In this document: one piece after another, positions 17,423 to 25,045 of the stretch | How positions within the stretch are numbered: the stretch's first letter is position 1 | Layout of the letters: each line of letters starts with the position of its first letter | Assembly (NCBI GenBank): GCA_023251115.1 | Contig: JAHEZK010000010.1 | Location: forward strand, 1-37,313 | Direction: 5' to 3' | DNA length: 37,313 nucleotides | DNA from: Nitrosomicrobium frigidum (SeqCode) | GTDB taxonomy: Archaea > Thermoproteota > Nitrososphaeria > Nitrososphaerales > Nitrososphaeraceae | Notes under the pieces: model-generated | Databases searched by the model: none | What the model saw: only the letters and a program-made list of their open reading frames with translations | What the model was told of the DNA's origin: nothing | Position numbers and translations under genes: made by a program

Positions 17423-17668
17423 ATGAAAATACTATTGTTAAAGTTGGACTCAAATTCTGGAAGTGATAACAAAAGAATTTCTACGTCAAAAATTTTCATA
17501 AACGGTACATTTCTAGCTCTTATCATAGCATTGCCGGCGTTAGTCAGTACTGTCTTATTCCACTACGTTGTCAAGTCAAATTTGATAATAACTATCTCTG
17601 CTGGAGTCATTACACTTTTTGTAGCTATGGGTTTTGCATACAAGATCTCTAAAAGACTTTCAATGTAG
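17423..17668 (+). CDS. Small two-helix membrane protein (paralogue of 18042-18302)
   Basis: An 81-residue protein with a polar N-terminus and two predicted membrane helices: FLALIIALPALVSTVLFHYV (~30-49) and ITISAGVITLFVAMGFAY (~55-73), followed by a basic KISKRLS tail. The pattern PAL ... G..T.FV..GFA....S...S is shared with the protein at 18042-18302, so the two are likely diverged duplicates. They lie just upstream of atpC in the ATP synthase region. No named family is recognised; an assembly or accessory role for the synthase, like bacterial AtpI/AtpZ, is only a positional guess. A minus-strand frame overlaps but lacks comparable features. Confidence 0.6.
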   Translation: MKILLLKLDSNSGSDNKRISTSKIFINGTFLALIIALPALVSTVLFHYVVKSNLIITISAGVITLFVAMGFAYKISKRLSM

Positions 17669-17726
17669 CGTACGTATCCATGGTAAGAAAATTTCGACTT
17701 GGACTGAATGAAAGACAATAAACAAT

Positions 17727-17879
17727 ATGTGTTCTAGCGCTAACGAGTTTCATTTTAACGAGCTATATTTTTTACAGATATACCTTGCAATAAATTTACG
17801 CGCGTTAATGTCTTTTGATTCAATGATACCCTATCTAGGTTATCAAGCAATTAATATTCAAGAGAAAGAAATTAGTTAG
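17727..17879 (+). CDS. Possible small ORF (50 residues)
   Basis: An ATG-started frame between the two small membrane protein genes encodes 50 residues: MCSSANEFHF, then NELYFLQIYLAINLRALMSF, ending INIQEKEIS. Composition is protein-like, but there is no clear ribosome site or recognised family. It may be a real microprotein, a gene remnant or chance. The rest of the 373-base gap 17669-18041 holds only a TATA-like ATACATATATC at about 18004-18014. Confidence 0.25.
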   Translation: MCSSANEFHFNELYFLQIYLAINLRALMSFDSMIPYLGYQAINIQEKEIS

Positions 17880-18041
17880 AATTTTGTAACAATGCTTTTT
17901 CTGATTTTTTTCTTTATTCTACTATTACAAAATTCATAATGTAAACGATATCCAGTTAAATTATACAATCATTGGAAAATTTTTCATAATTTTTAAAACG
18001 TCAATACATATATCAGGTCTCAAAAGATTGCATTTTGTCAA

Positions 18042-18302
18042 TTGTCCAGCACAAGTCTAAAGTTTCAGTTTCCTTGCCAAAAAATGGAAAATGTCACGCC
18101 GGATATCATGATAAAGATGGTAAGTGTAAGCGTAATTCTTGCGCTGTTATTTACTGTTCCTGCTTTGGGAATATTTTTGGGAATTTATTGGCATACGGAT
18201 AATTTAGTGATAGGGGCCATCATGGGCTTTTCAACACACTTTGTCACCCTAGGATTTGCCCATCCATTATCTCGCTCTATCTCAACTTTTTTTGACAGTT
18301 AG
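18042..18302 (+). CDS. Small two-helix membrane protein (paralogue of 17423-17668)
   Basis: An 86-residue frame from TTG, or 72 residues from the in-frame ATG at 18084 (MENVTPDIMIKMVSV). Two membrane helices follow (VILALLFTVPALGIFLGIY and LVIGAIMGFSTHFVTLGFA), then a short SRSIS tail. It aligns with the protein at 17423-17668 across both helices. A TATA-like element near 18009 would start transcription about six bases before the TTG. The next gene on this strand is atpC. Function is unknown. Confidence 0.6.
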   Translation: MSSTSLKFQFPCQKMENVTPDIMIKMVSVSVILALLFTVPALGIFLGIYWHTDNLVIGAIMGFSTHFVTLGFAHPLSRSISTFFDS

Positions 18303-18802
18303 CTGGGCAAGTATAAGGTTTATTCAGTTTAATTGACCAATCTAGCGCTTTTTGGGCATGAATAAATGAAAATTTTTGATACCTTAATCTGAAATATGCG
18401 AAATCGATAGGCGAGATCAACATTCTGCTACGAATTGAGAATTTATGTTCCTTTTAATAATATCATGTACAATGCCGTATCATTAGTTTTGAATTGGGTC
18501 CATACATAGAAAATTTATCAGGAAATTTTTGAATTCGAAAAACTTTATCTTATAACCATCTACAGTATCGATTGATATAAGTTGAGATGAGTGCCGTAAA
18601 CTACAAATCATGTTCTACTTTTTCTACACCCACATTACCAATTTTGCAGTCAGTAGGACTACAGAAATTTAACTTGATTTCATTGCATGCCGGTTACTTC
18701 GTTTATTATTCATAAGGACATAATCATACATGATGGTTCTTCAGGCAAGGTTAAAATTGATGCAGAATTATTACTTTAATGACAGAGGATGTACCATAAT
18801 CA
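18303..18802 (+). other. Intergenic region upstream of atpC
   Basis: This 500-base AT-rich stretch has no gene with known family. A 30-residue frame lies at 18687-18779 (described separately). CTTATAACC near 18550 and several A/T-rich runs could be promoter elements, but none is at a leaderless distance from atpC, so its promoter is not assigned. Confidence 0.35.
18687..18779 (+). CDS. Possible small ORF upstream of atpC (30 residues)
   Basis: ATG at 18687 opens a 30-residue frame (MPVTSFIIHKD, then SSGKVKIDAELLL) ending TAA 23 bases before the atpC start. The sequence looks protein-like and it is placed like a first gene of an atpC transcript, but it is short and no family is recognised. 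Confidence 0.25.
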   Translation: MPVTSFIIHKDIIIHDGSSGKVKIDAELLL

Positions 18803-19855
18803 ATGAGCAAGGTAAGCATGCCAGGAAAAATTTTCGGTACTGTCATGTCTCATGGATTAAAAGGGAGAATGTTAACAAAGAATGAACTCCAGATGTTAAC
18901 CGAATCAAGGGACATGGATGAACTAGTAACAAGGATGAAAAATACCGTTTACCTCGATGCGTTGGCCAAGCTCACGAAACCGTATACTGCAGATAAGATT
19001 GAAAACGCGTTGAAAGAATATCTCGTGAACACACATACAAAAATGGTCAACGTTTCAGGCGGAGCCAAAATTATCAGTGCATATTTTGTAAAGCACATAA
19101 CATGGAATTTAAAGATGATTTTAAAGGGAAAAGCTCTGGGAAAATCCTATGATGAACTTTTGCCGAAGATAAACCTGAGGGCTGAAGAACTAGTAGGTAG
19201 ACGAGATCTTGTGGTAAAGGCACTTGTTTCAAAGACATTAGAGGAAGCGGTTTCTACTCTTCCTGGTAGCGAATTTGCAGAGGATGTTACTAAAGCGGCC
19301 GCTATTTACAAGGATAAAGGAGATGTCAGGATTTTTGATGTTTACCTAGATCATGTATTCTACCATGATTTGGGTAGGGCGATGAATACTGAATCACAAT
19401 CATTGGATGCAAAAAACATTGTCTCTGTTGATATTGATTCTTATAACGTACTTGCCATATTGCGAGGAAAATTTTGGAACCTTCCTGCCGACGACATAAA
19501 TAATCTTATGGTCGCTAGTACTTCGAAGGTAACAAAAGAAACTATACAAAAGATGATAAATGCGGAAAAAATATCAGAGGTAATTGGGGAATTATCCAAC
19601 ACAGTATACAAGGATATTGTTCCTCAGAATCAGACAAGTGACATAGATTCCATCTTACAAATTGAAAAGGGATTTGAAGACATTGCATTAAAGCGTGCAT
19701 TATCGGCATTTAGGACCATGTTTAGCGTAGGGATAGTGCTTGCTGCACTGAAACTTATCATGATTGAAGTTAGAAATTTGTCAGCAATCGCATCTGGAAT
19801 TGAGCAAAAAATTCCAGCAGAAACGATTGTATCCAAACTAATCAATATCAATTAG
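18803..19855 (+). CDS. atpC: A/V-type ATP synthase subunit C
   Basis: A 350-residue subunit C (the V-ATPase subunit d homologue), the funnel that couples the central rotor stalk to the membrane c-ring. Length is typical. Recognisable parts are the N-terminal RMLTKNELQMLTESRDMDELVTRM, the central SGGAKIISAYFVKHITWNLKMILKGK, the DVRIFDVYLDHVFYHDLGRAM segment and the C-terminal SVGIVLAALKLIMIEVRNLSAIASG, typical of the last repeat (family members end with a conserved R-N-L-R/S-I). It is entirely helical with no signal peptide. It lies on the opposite strand to the rest of the synthase and converges on atpI with 95 bases between. Confidence 0.93.
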   Translation: MSKVSMPGKIFGTVMSHGLKGRMLTKNELQMLTESRDMDELVTRMKNTVYLDALAKLTKPYTADKIENALKEYLVNTHTKMVNVSGGAKIISAYFVKHITWNLKMILKGKALGKSYDELLPKINLRAEELVGRRDLVVKALVSKTLEEAVSTLPGSEFAEDVTKAAAIYKDKGDVRIFDVYLDHVFYHDLGRAMNTESQSLDAKNIVSVDIDSYNVLAILRGKFWNLPADDINNLMVASTSKVTKETIQKMINAEKISEVIGELSNTVYKDIVPQNQTSDIDSILQIEKGFEDIALKRALSAFRTMFSVGIVLAALKLIMIEVRNLSAIASGIEQKIPAETIVSKLININ

Positions 19856-19950
19856 ACCAAACGTGTTTCACATAACCGAATCAGTTATTTTTGTTAAGTC
19901 TCGAAAGTCCTAAAAATATACATTGAAAAAAATTTGTTTTTATAAGTATG

Positions 19951-22050
19951 TTACTTTTTACTGGATCGTTTTTCTGGCCATATAAGATTTGAATATAACA
20001 TTTTTGGAATCAATTTCTTAAACTCGACTCCTTCTCCTCTATACCATTTTGGGAACCATTCGTACAGATGTAATCTGATGGTCTGGATATAAACAATTAA
20101 TCCCTCAATGAGCATTATTCCTATGTTACCCCCAATCAGTACTGCCAACCCGCCTCCGCTCTCATAAGATTCATTAACGGTTACCAAAAGAGCTGCATGT
20201 ACCAATAGCATAATTCCAATTCTGGTATAACTAATCACATTAGAAAGAACCTCGATAATCCTTACTAATATTACCTCTATAACAATTCCCATCAGTCCAC
20301 CGCCTTCATCATGACCAAGTTTAGCAGCATGATCTTGTTCCTTCTTTCCTCCTAAAATCATAATTCCAACTGTTGCAAAGATTATTGGAGGTGTGGCTTT
20401 TGCGACCAGGTCTACTGTTACCCACTTTCCGAACAAAAATGACAACCATGGTACAGGCTCATTGTGAATAGCCCCGGTTACTCCGAACATCCCTATTATG
20501 TCATAACCTGAACCTATTGCCGCAAGTATTAATGCGACTATGGCGAGAAATTGTATGATAGACGGAATATCATGTGTTAGAATTACAGGTTTATTCTTTT
20601 CCAGTATATCGTGTCTAAGTTTTAGAAACATTGCTATCAACAAATGGATGATGCCTATAGCTACTGAAACCTTGAGTATTTTTATTACTTGATCGAATGT
20701 TAATTCTGAAACATTTAGGGCACCAACTAGCCATCCTAAAGGCTCAAAGACGTGTGACAAAATCGCTATCTCATTTAAGTGAAAACCAAACATCTCACCA
20801 GTTCCTAATCCTGCAATGCTGGCTGCTGCACCACTTGCAGCCAATAAGGTTGCCCACGTTTTTAAATTTCCATTCCCTCTGTATCGTAAGAACATACCCA
20901 ATCCGAAGAGTAACAATCCATGCCCCAGGTCTCCGAACATAATGCCATAAAATACAGGCCACACAAAAGCTATAAGGGGAGTAGGGTCAACTTCACCATA
21001 GTTCGGAAGACCTTGAGTCTCAGTTATTACTTCAAAAGTCTTTGCATATCTATTATTGACTAGTAATGTTGGAAGCTGATTATTAGGAGCCTTATCTATA
21101 CTGGCAGGTTCGGAAATTGAGACATAATTTTTTGTTAGGTTTTTGAACCTCTTTTCCATGTTATCTGGTATATAGCCCTGAATCACTGCAAAATTCTTGG
21201 TGCCACCGGGTTTTCTTGTTACTTCTAAAATGCCTTTTGCTACCTTAGAGGACTCGTACAATGAAAGCAATTTGGGCAAGAGATTAACTTTTAATTTCTC
21301 TATTTTTTTAGTAATCTCTGCAGATTTCTTTTCAAGATCCTTGCATTTCTTTTGGCATTTGTCATGGGCAGAACCGGGATTCTGTGGCAATTCGGTAGGA
21401 ATCTGAATAGGATGCACATTAAAACTTCTAAGAATTTTCATGATTTTTTCAGAATCTTCTTGTGAGCCTATCACAGTAATAGATGATTTCTCATCATTAA
21501 GTTTGAGTGGATGTACAATAAGATCAGTCAGACTATTTTGAATTTCAGTGATATCTTTCGTATTGACGATAAAAATTTCTGCAAAAAATGTCTTCAGACC
21601 ACGCAATCCGGATAAGTCCATTTGGAGCTTTGAAGCACTTCCGATTGCGTCCAAGGCATTACGATACTCTTCAAGCTCCTTTTCTATTTGTTGCTGGTTC
21701 TTGAGTAACGATATTGGTTCGTCAAGTAGAACTTTACTTTTCTTTTCTAATTCAACAATGAAATTTTGAATATCGTCTATCTTGTAATCAGTCTTTTCCT
21801 GGGGAGCGCCCTTAAAGAGAGCAGCCATGACACCAGTTTCAAGTGGTATGCCTAAAGATCTTATAACATCGTCAATCTCTTGAAATAACTTCTGAGCATT
21901 CAACAAAAGATCATCAAAATAAGGATTAGCATGTTCTGAAGGATTCTGCAATGGATGAAACCATTCTAATTCTGCCAATTTGCTTACGGCGTCGTGCGTT
22001 TCAACTCTTGGCAGAATCAAAGTTGTCTTTAAGAGTTTGGCCTGTCCCAT
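19951..22050 (-). CDS. atpI: A/V-type ATP synthase membrane subunit I (subunit a)
   Basis: A 699-residue subunit a/I. Residues ~1-340 form the cytosolic peripheral-stalk-binding arm with coiled coils (KKCKDLEKKSAEITKKIEKLK, split by the hairpin), and ~355-670 the membrane part of seven to eight helices beginning PTPLIAFVWPVFYGIMFGDLGHG, the classical signature. The essential arginine for ion translocation is visible in SYTRIGIMLLVHAALL. It pairs with the c-ring (atpK) as the half-channel subunit. It is the last gene of the minus-strand cluster, 240 bases after atpK. Confidence 0.95.
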   Translation of the reverse strand: MGQAKLLKTTLILPRVETHDAVSKLAELEWFHPLQNPSEHANPYFDDLLLNAQKLFQEIDDVIRSLGIPLETGVMAALFKGAPQEKTDYKIDDIQNFIVELEKKSKVLLDEPISLLKNQQQIEKELEEYRNALDAIGSASKLQMDLSGLRGLKTFFAEIFIVNTKDITEIQNSLTDLIVHPLKLNDEKSSITVIGSQEDSEKIMKILRSFNVHPIQIPTELPQNPGSAHDKCQKKCKDLEKKSAEITKKIEKLKVNLLPKLLSLYESSKVAKGILEVTRKPGGTKNFAVIQGYIPDNMEKRFKNLTKNYVSISEPASIDKAPNNQLPTLLVNNRYAKTFEVITETQGLPNYGEVDPTPLIAFVWPVFYGIMFGDLGHGLLLFGLGMFLRYRGNGNLKTWATLLAASGAAASIAGLGTGEMFGFHLNEIAILSHVFEPLGWLVGALNVSELTFDQVIKILKVSVAIGIIHLLIAMFLKLRHDILEKNKPVILTHDIPSIIQFLAIVALILAAIGSGYDIIGMFGVTGAIHNEPVPWLSFLFGKWVTVDLVAKATPPIIFATVGIMILGGKKEQDHAAKLGHDEGGGLMGIVIEVILVRIIEVLSNVISYTRIGIMLLVHAALLVTVNESYESGGGLAVLIGGNIGIMLIEGLIVYIQTIRLHLYEWFPKWYRGEGVEFKKLIPKMLYSNLIWPEKRSSKK

Positions 22051-22290
22051 TGTATTGAGTTTTTTGATTATTAATTCTCCTTAAAATCTTTCCCTTTTCT
22101 TCGTTTCAATAGTTCAAAAATTACGTTTTGTAATTACATTAATTCGACTTACTTTGATATTCTAAATTTGATTTTCCACTAGATTATGATATGTTCTTGC
22201 AGCCATATCAAAAAATTGGCTGCAATCTACTGCTAGTTTACGATATCAGCTTTGCCCTTACGAAAAATGTTTTGAGGATCTTGCAGTTAC

Positions 22291-22623
22291 TCATTGTCCC
22301 AAGATAATGAACATCATTACAATACCATAGATAGCAATGGATTCTACCATACCGACAAATATGAAGACTCTAGACTGCATTTTTGGGTTATCACTAATCG
22401 CGGCTAAACCTGCAGCGCCTACAAATCCCAAACCTATTCCCGAACCAGCGGCCGCAAGACCAAATGCCATACCTGCGCCAATAAGCTTGGATGATCCTGC
22501 ATCTGATGTTCCCTTTGTTTCGGCTAGCCCAAATGCCCAATTGTTATTCAAGAATAGTATGCTAGAAGTCATAGCAATGGTCAGAAGAATAACACTAACT
22601 TTTTCTCTGTTAACACCCATCAT
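22291..22623 (-). CDS. atpK: A/V-type ATP synthase subunit K (c-ring proteolipid)
   Basis: A 110-residue proteolipid. Residues ~1-35 are a signal-like hydrophobic segment; ~46-75 and ~84-110 are the two helices of the c hairpin, with the polar loop SDNPKMQSR. The ion-binding acid is Glu94 in VGMVESIAIYG. At the position that holds Gln in Na+-binding rings (first helix, GSGIGLG) there is Leu65, so a proton-driven ring is more likely; this is inferred by motif alignment from memory. Unlike the duplicated c subunits of eukaryotic V-ATPases it has a single hairpin. It appears to have its own promoter. Confidence 0.95.
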   Translation of the reverse strand: MMGVNREKVSVILLTIAMTSSILFLNNNWAFGLAETKGTSDAGSSKLIGAGMAFGLAAAGSGIGLGFVGAAGLAAISDNPKMQSRVFIFVGMVESIAIYGIVMMFIILGQ

Positions 22624-22647
22624 ACATTGGTTCGAAATTGAAGGCCA

Positions 22648-22660
22648 TATTTAATTATAA
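22648..22660 (-). promoter_or_regulatory. TATA-type promoter of atpK
   Basis: On the minus strand TTATAATTAAATA is centred about 30 bases before the atpK ATG at 22623, giving a near-leaderless start. A separate promoter would let the c-ring subunit be made in excess. The gap 22624-22830 holds nothing else recognised. Confidence 0.55.
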
Positions 22661-22830
22661 CTAAGAATGTTGCATGATGTTCGAATTCACTGCGTCGTAA
22701 ATACGGAAAAGAGTCGTAAGTAACTTGTACTATCCAACATCATTAAGAGATTCTAAGCAGTAGAATATTTCTAACTACTGTAATTGGTTAAAATGTGTTT
22801 TGGAACTTGACGAAGATTAACTGGTACTAC

Positions 22831-22977
22831 TTAAGCATTGGACATAGCCTTTTTCTTGTAGGAAGAAATATCTTGCTTTACATCCTGTATCATTGAATCG
22901 TGTTCTGATTGTAAATTTTGTTTTGATTTCTTAAAATATTCTGCAATAATATCAGCCTCCATTTTACTTGCAACCAT
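22831..22977 (-). CDS. 48-residue helical ORF in the ATP synthase operon
   Basis: A small ORF starts ATG at 22977, 12 bases after the atpD stop, and ends TAA at 22831. It encodes 48 residues, mostly charged helix: MVASKMEADIIAEYFKKS, then SEHDSMIQDVKQDISSYKKK. Position and coiled-coil-like composition suggest a peripheral-stalk partner of subunit E such as H/G, but at about half the usual length of subunit H (~100 residues). It is too small to be the Rossmann-like subunit F. An unrelated accessory protein is possible. The tight spacing to atpD supports translation. Confidence 0.65.
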   Translation of the reverse strand: MVASKMEADIIAEYFKKSKQNLQSEHDSMIQDVKQDISSYKKKAMSNA

Positions 22978-22989
22978 CAATATGCATTA

Positions 22990-23640
22990 TTACGTGTACT
23001 CTATATTCTTTTTCTTATCTAAAACAACTTTTACTTTTTTCAGTCTTACAAATTCTTCTCGCTCACGTTCTTCCAGTGTTCCCTTGATGAAGGCAATCGC
23101 ATTCTGATACTGTGGAATTATAACAAATTCAAGTGCATTGATTAATTTTTGGGTTTTTTCAAGTTCCTTTGCTAGACTGAAAATTGCATTTTCATATTCG
23201 GCTGCCTTACAAATCTGCGGTAGCATATTCTTTATCTGTTTAGATGCCTTGTCAACATAGACGTTTGTTTCTGAAAATCCATAAGAAAGGTCCTGACCGC
23301 CTTGTTTTGTTTTTATCTGTAGAGTGGGAATTTTCACATCAACGATCCTTCTCACATTAACATTTACTTCCATTATACCCGGAGTCGAATCTGAAATTGA
23401 TTCAAGTGTCGATGTTCCAAGCGACATATACGAATCATATACTGCAGAGTAAATATCAGAAAGTGGAGACCAGATATCACCTCTCGTTTTATTAGCTTCT
23501 TCTATCATTTCATCGATTTTTTTTAGTAACACTTCTCGTTTGTCATCAAGTATTTTGTGAACCATACTGCTAACCTGCAATGATCTCCTTATCTTTATCA
23601 GTTCTATTTTTGTTGCACTAACATTTTTCCCAAATGACAT
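22990..23640 (-). CDS. atpD: A/V-type ATP synthase subunit D
   Basis: A 216-residue subunit D, the long coiled-coil central rotor shaft that turns within the A3B3 hexamer. The N-terminal helix reads ATKIELIKIRRSLQVSSMVHKILDDKREVLLKKI and the C-terminal helix KLINALEFVIIPQYQNAIAFIKGTLEEREREEFVRLKKVK; both halves of the shaft are conserved and length is normal (~210). It lies 16 bases after atpB and 12 before the 48-residue ORF. Confidence 0.95.
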   Translation of the reverse strand: MSFGKNVSATKIELIKIRRSLQVSSMVHKILDDKREVLLKKIDEMIEEANKTRGDIWSPLSDIYSAVYDSYMSLGTSTLESISDSTPGIMEVNVNVRRIVDVKIPTLQIKTKQGGQDLSYGFSETNVYVDKASKQIKNMLPQICKAAEYENAIFSLAKELEKTQKLINALEFVIIPQYQNAIAFIKGTLEEREREEFVRLKKVKVVLDKKKNIEYT

Positions 23641-23656
23641 TTCGATGTACTATAGT

Positions 23657-25045
23657 TTACTTGTTTCCCTTATAATACTGCTGAATATGTTTGTCTTTAA
23701 TTTTAGTTAGTTCCCCTTCTGGTAAAGCAGCCAATATATCCCATGCCCTGCTCAGCGTTTCATCCAAATTTCTATTTTCATCAGGACTTTGTTTTAGAAA
23801 ATGCGTCTCAAAATTATCCCCAGCGTCAAGATATTTCAAATCAACTCCGGTTAAACCCGCCTTTCCTACAATCTCTGCCAGTGCTCTTACCTCTTGGGCT
23901 CTAGAATAAGCATCGTATAATTGATTGCCAACCTCCATATGATCTGATCTAGTTTTTCCTTCTCCAACACCATCCTTCATTAATCTAGAAAGTGACATCA
24001 TAACATTGACCGGTGGATATATTCCCTTTCTAAAAAGGTCTCTTCCCAGGACAACTTGTCCTTCCGTAATGTAACCAGTCAAATCAGGTATAGGATGTGT
24101 AATGTCATCTGCGGGCATTGATAATATCGGCATTTGAGTAACACTTCCGCTCTTTCCTTTAATTCTCCCTGCTCGTTCATAATTATTCGCCAGATCAGTA
24201 TAGAGATATCCAGGATATCCTTTCCTTCCAGGAACTTCTTCTCTAGCGGCGCTGATTTCCCTCAGGGCTTCGGCATAATTGGTCATATCAGTTAGTATTG
24301 CCAATACATGCATACCTAGATCAAACGCAAGATACTCTGCTACAGTCAAGGCCACTCTTGGAGTTATGATTCTTTCAATTGCAGGGTCATCTGCTAGATT
24401 AATAAACAAAACACTTCTTCTCAAAGCACCTGATTCCTCCAAGCTCCTTTTGAAGTACTGTGCTTCAGAGTACTGGACACCAATAGCCGCAAATACCACA
24501 GCAAAATCTTCGTTGGTCCCTACAACAGTAGCTTGTCGTGCAATTTGTGCCGCCAATATATTATGTGACATTCCAGAGCCAGAAAAAATAGGCAACTTTT
24601 GACCCCTGACAAGTGTTAGCATTCCATCAATAACAGATACTCCGGTTTGAATGAATGAAGTTGGATATTCTCGGCTCTGTGGATTCATTGGCTCTCCGTT
24701 CACGTCAAGGAATTTATCAGCAACAGGATCAGGTAAGCCATCATTTGGTCTTCCAAGCCCATCGAACACTCGTCCGAGTAGTTCTTGAGACACTGGCATG
24801 GTCATAGTTTTTCCGAGAAACTTTACTTTTGTTCCAGTTATAGCCAGTCCAGTTGTTCCTTCAAAAACTTGAACTACTGCTTTGCCGAATCCTATTTCCA
24901 GAACTTTTCCTAATCTTCTTTCACCTTCATCTGTTTCAATTTCCACCAGTTCGTCAAATGATGCTTTAGTCACACCATCAATTACCATAAGTGGTCCTTT
25001 TATTTCAGCAATTTTCGTATATTCTATTCCAGTAGTTTTAGACAG
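23657..25045 (-). CDS. atpB: A/V-type ATP synthase subunit B, apparent CTG start
   Basis: A 462-residue non-catalytic nucleotide-binding subunit B. Landmarks are GPLMVIDG (N-terminal barrel), [21 protein letters not shown] in place of the Walker A loop, [18 protein letters not shown], and [21 protein letters not shown], the B-subunit signature; Gly-Lys-Thr is missing as expected. Starting at the ATG 24988 removes the first 19 conserved residues. The open frame reaches further: CTG at 25045, overlapping the atpA stop by eight bases, gives [19 protein letters not shown], the usual B N-terminus, and GAGGAGGT lies eight bases upstream. No ATG, GTG or TTG is available after the in-frame stop. It is cotranscribed with atpA. 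Confidence 0.93.
   Translation of the reverse strand: MSKTTGIEYTKIAEIKGPLMVIDGVTKASFDELVEIETDEGERRLGKVLEIGFGKAVVQVFEGTTGLAITGTKVKFLGKTMTMPVSQELLGRVFDGLGRPNDGLPDPVADKFLDVNGEPMNPQSREYPTSFIQTGVSVIDGMLTLVRGQKLPIFSGSGMSHNILAAQIARQATVVGTNEDFAVVFAAIGVQYSEAQYFKRSLEESGALRRSVLFINLADDPAIERIITPRVALTVAEYLAFDLGMHVLAILTDMTNYAEALREISAAREEVPGRKGYPGYLYTDLANNYERAGRIKGKSGSVTQMPILSMPADDITHPIPDLTGYITEGQVVLGRDLFRKGIYPPVNVMMSLSRLMKDGVGEGKTRSDHMEVGNQLYDAYSRAQEVRALAEIVGKAGLTGVDLKYLDAGDNFETHFLKQSPDENRNLDETLSRAWDILAALPEGELTKIKDKHIQQYYKGNK

Noticed and set aside
17329-17526. Minus-strand 65-residue frame
   Set aside because: Overlaps the 17423-17668 membrane protein, which has clear helices and a paralogue.
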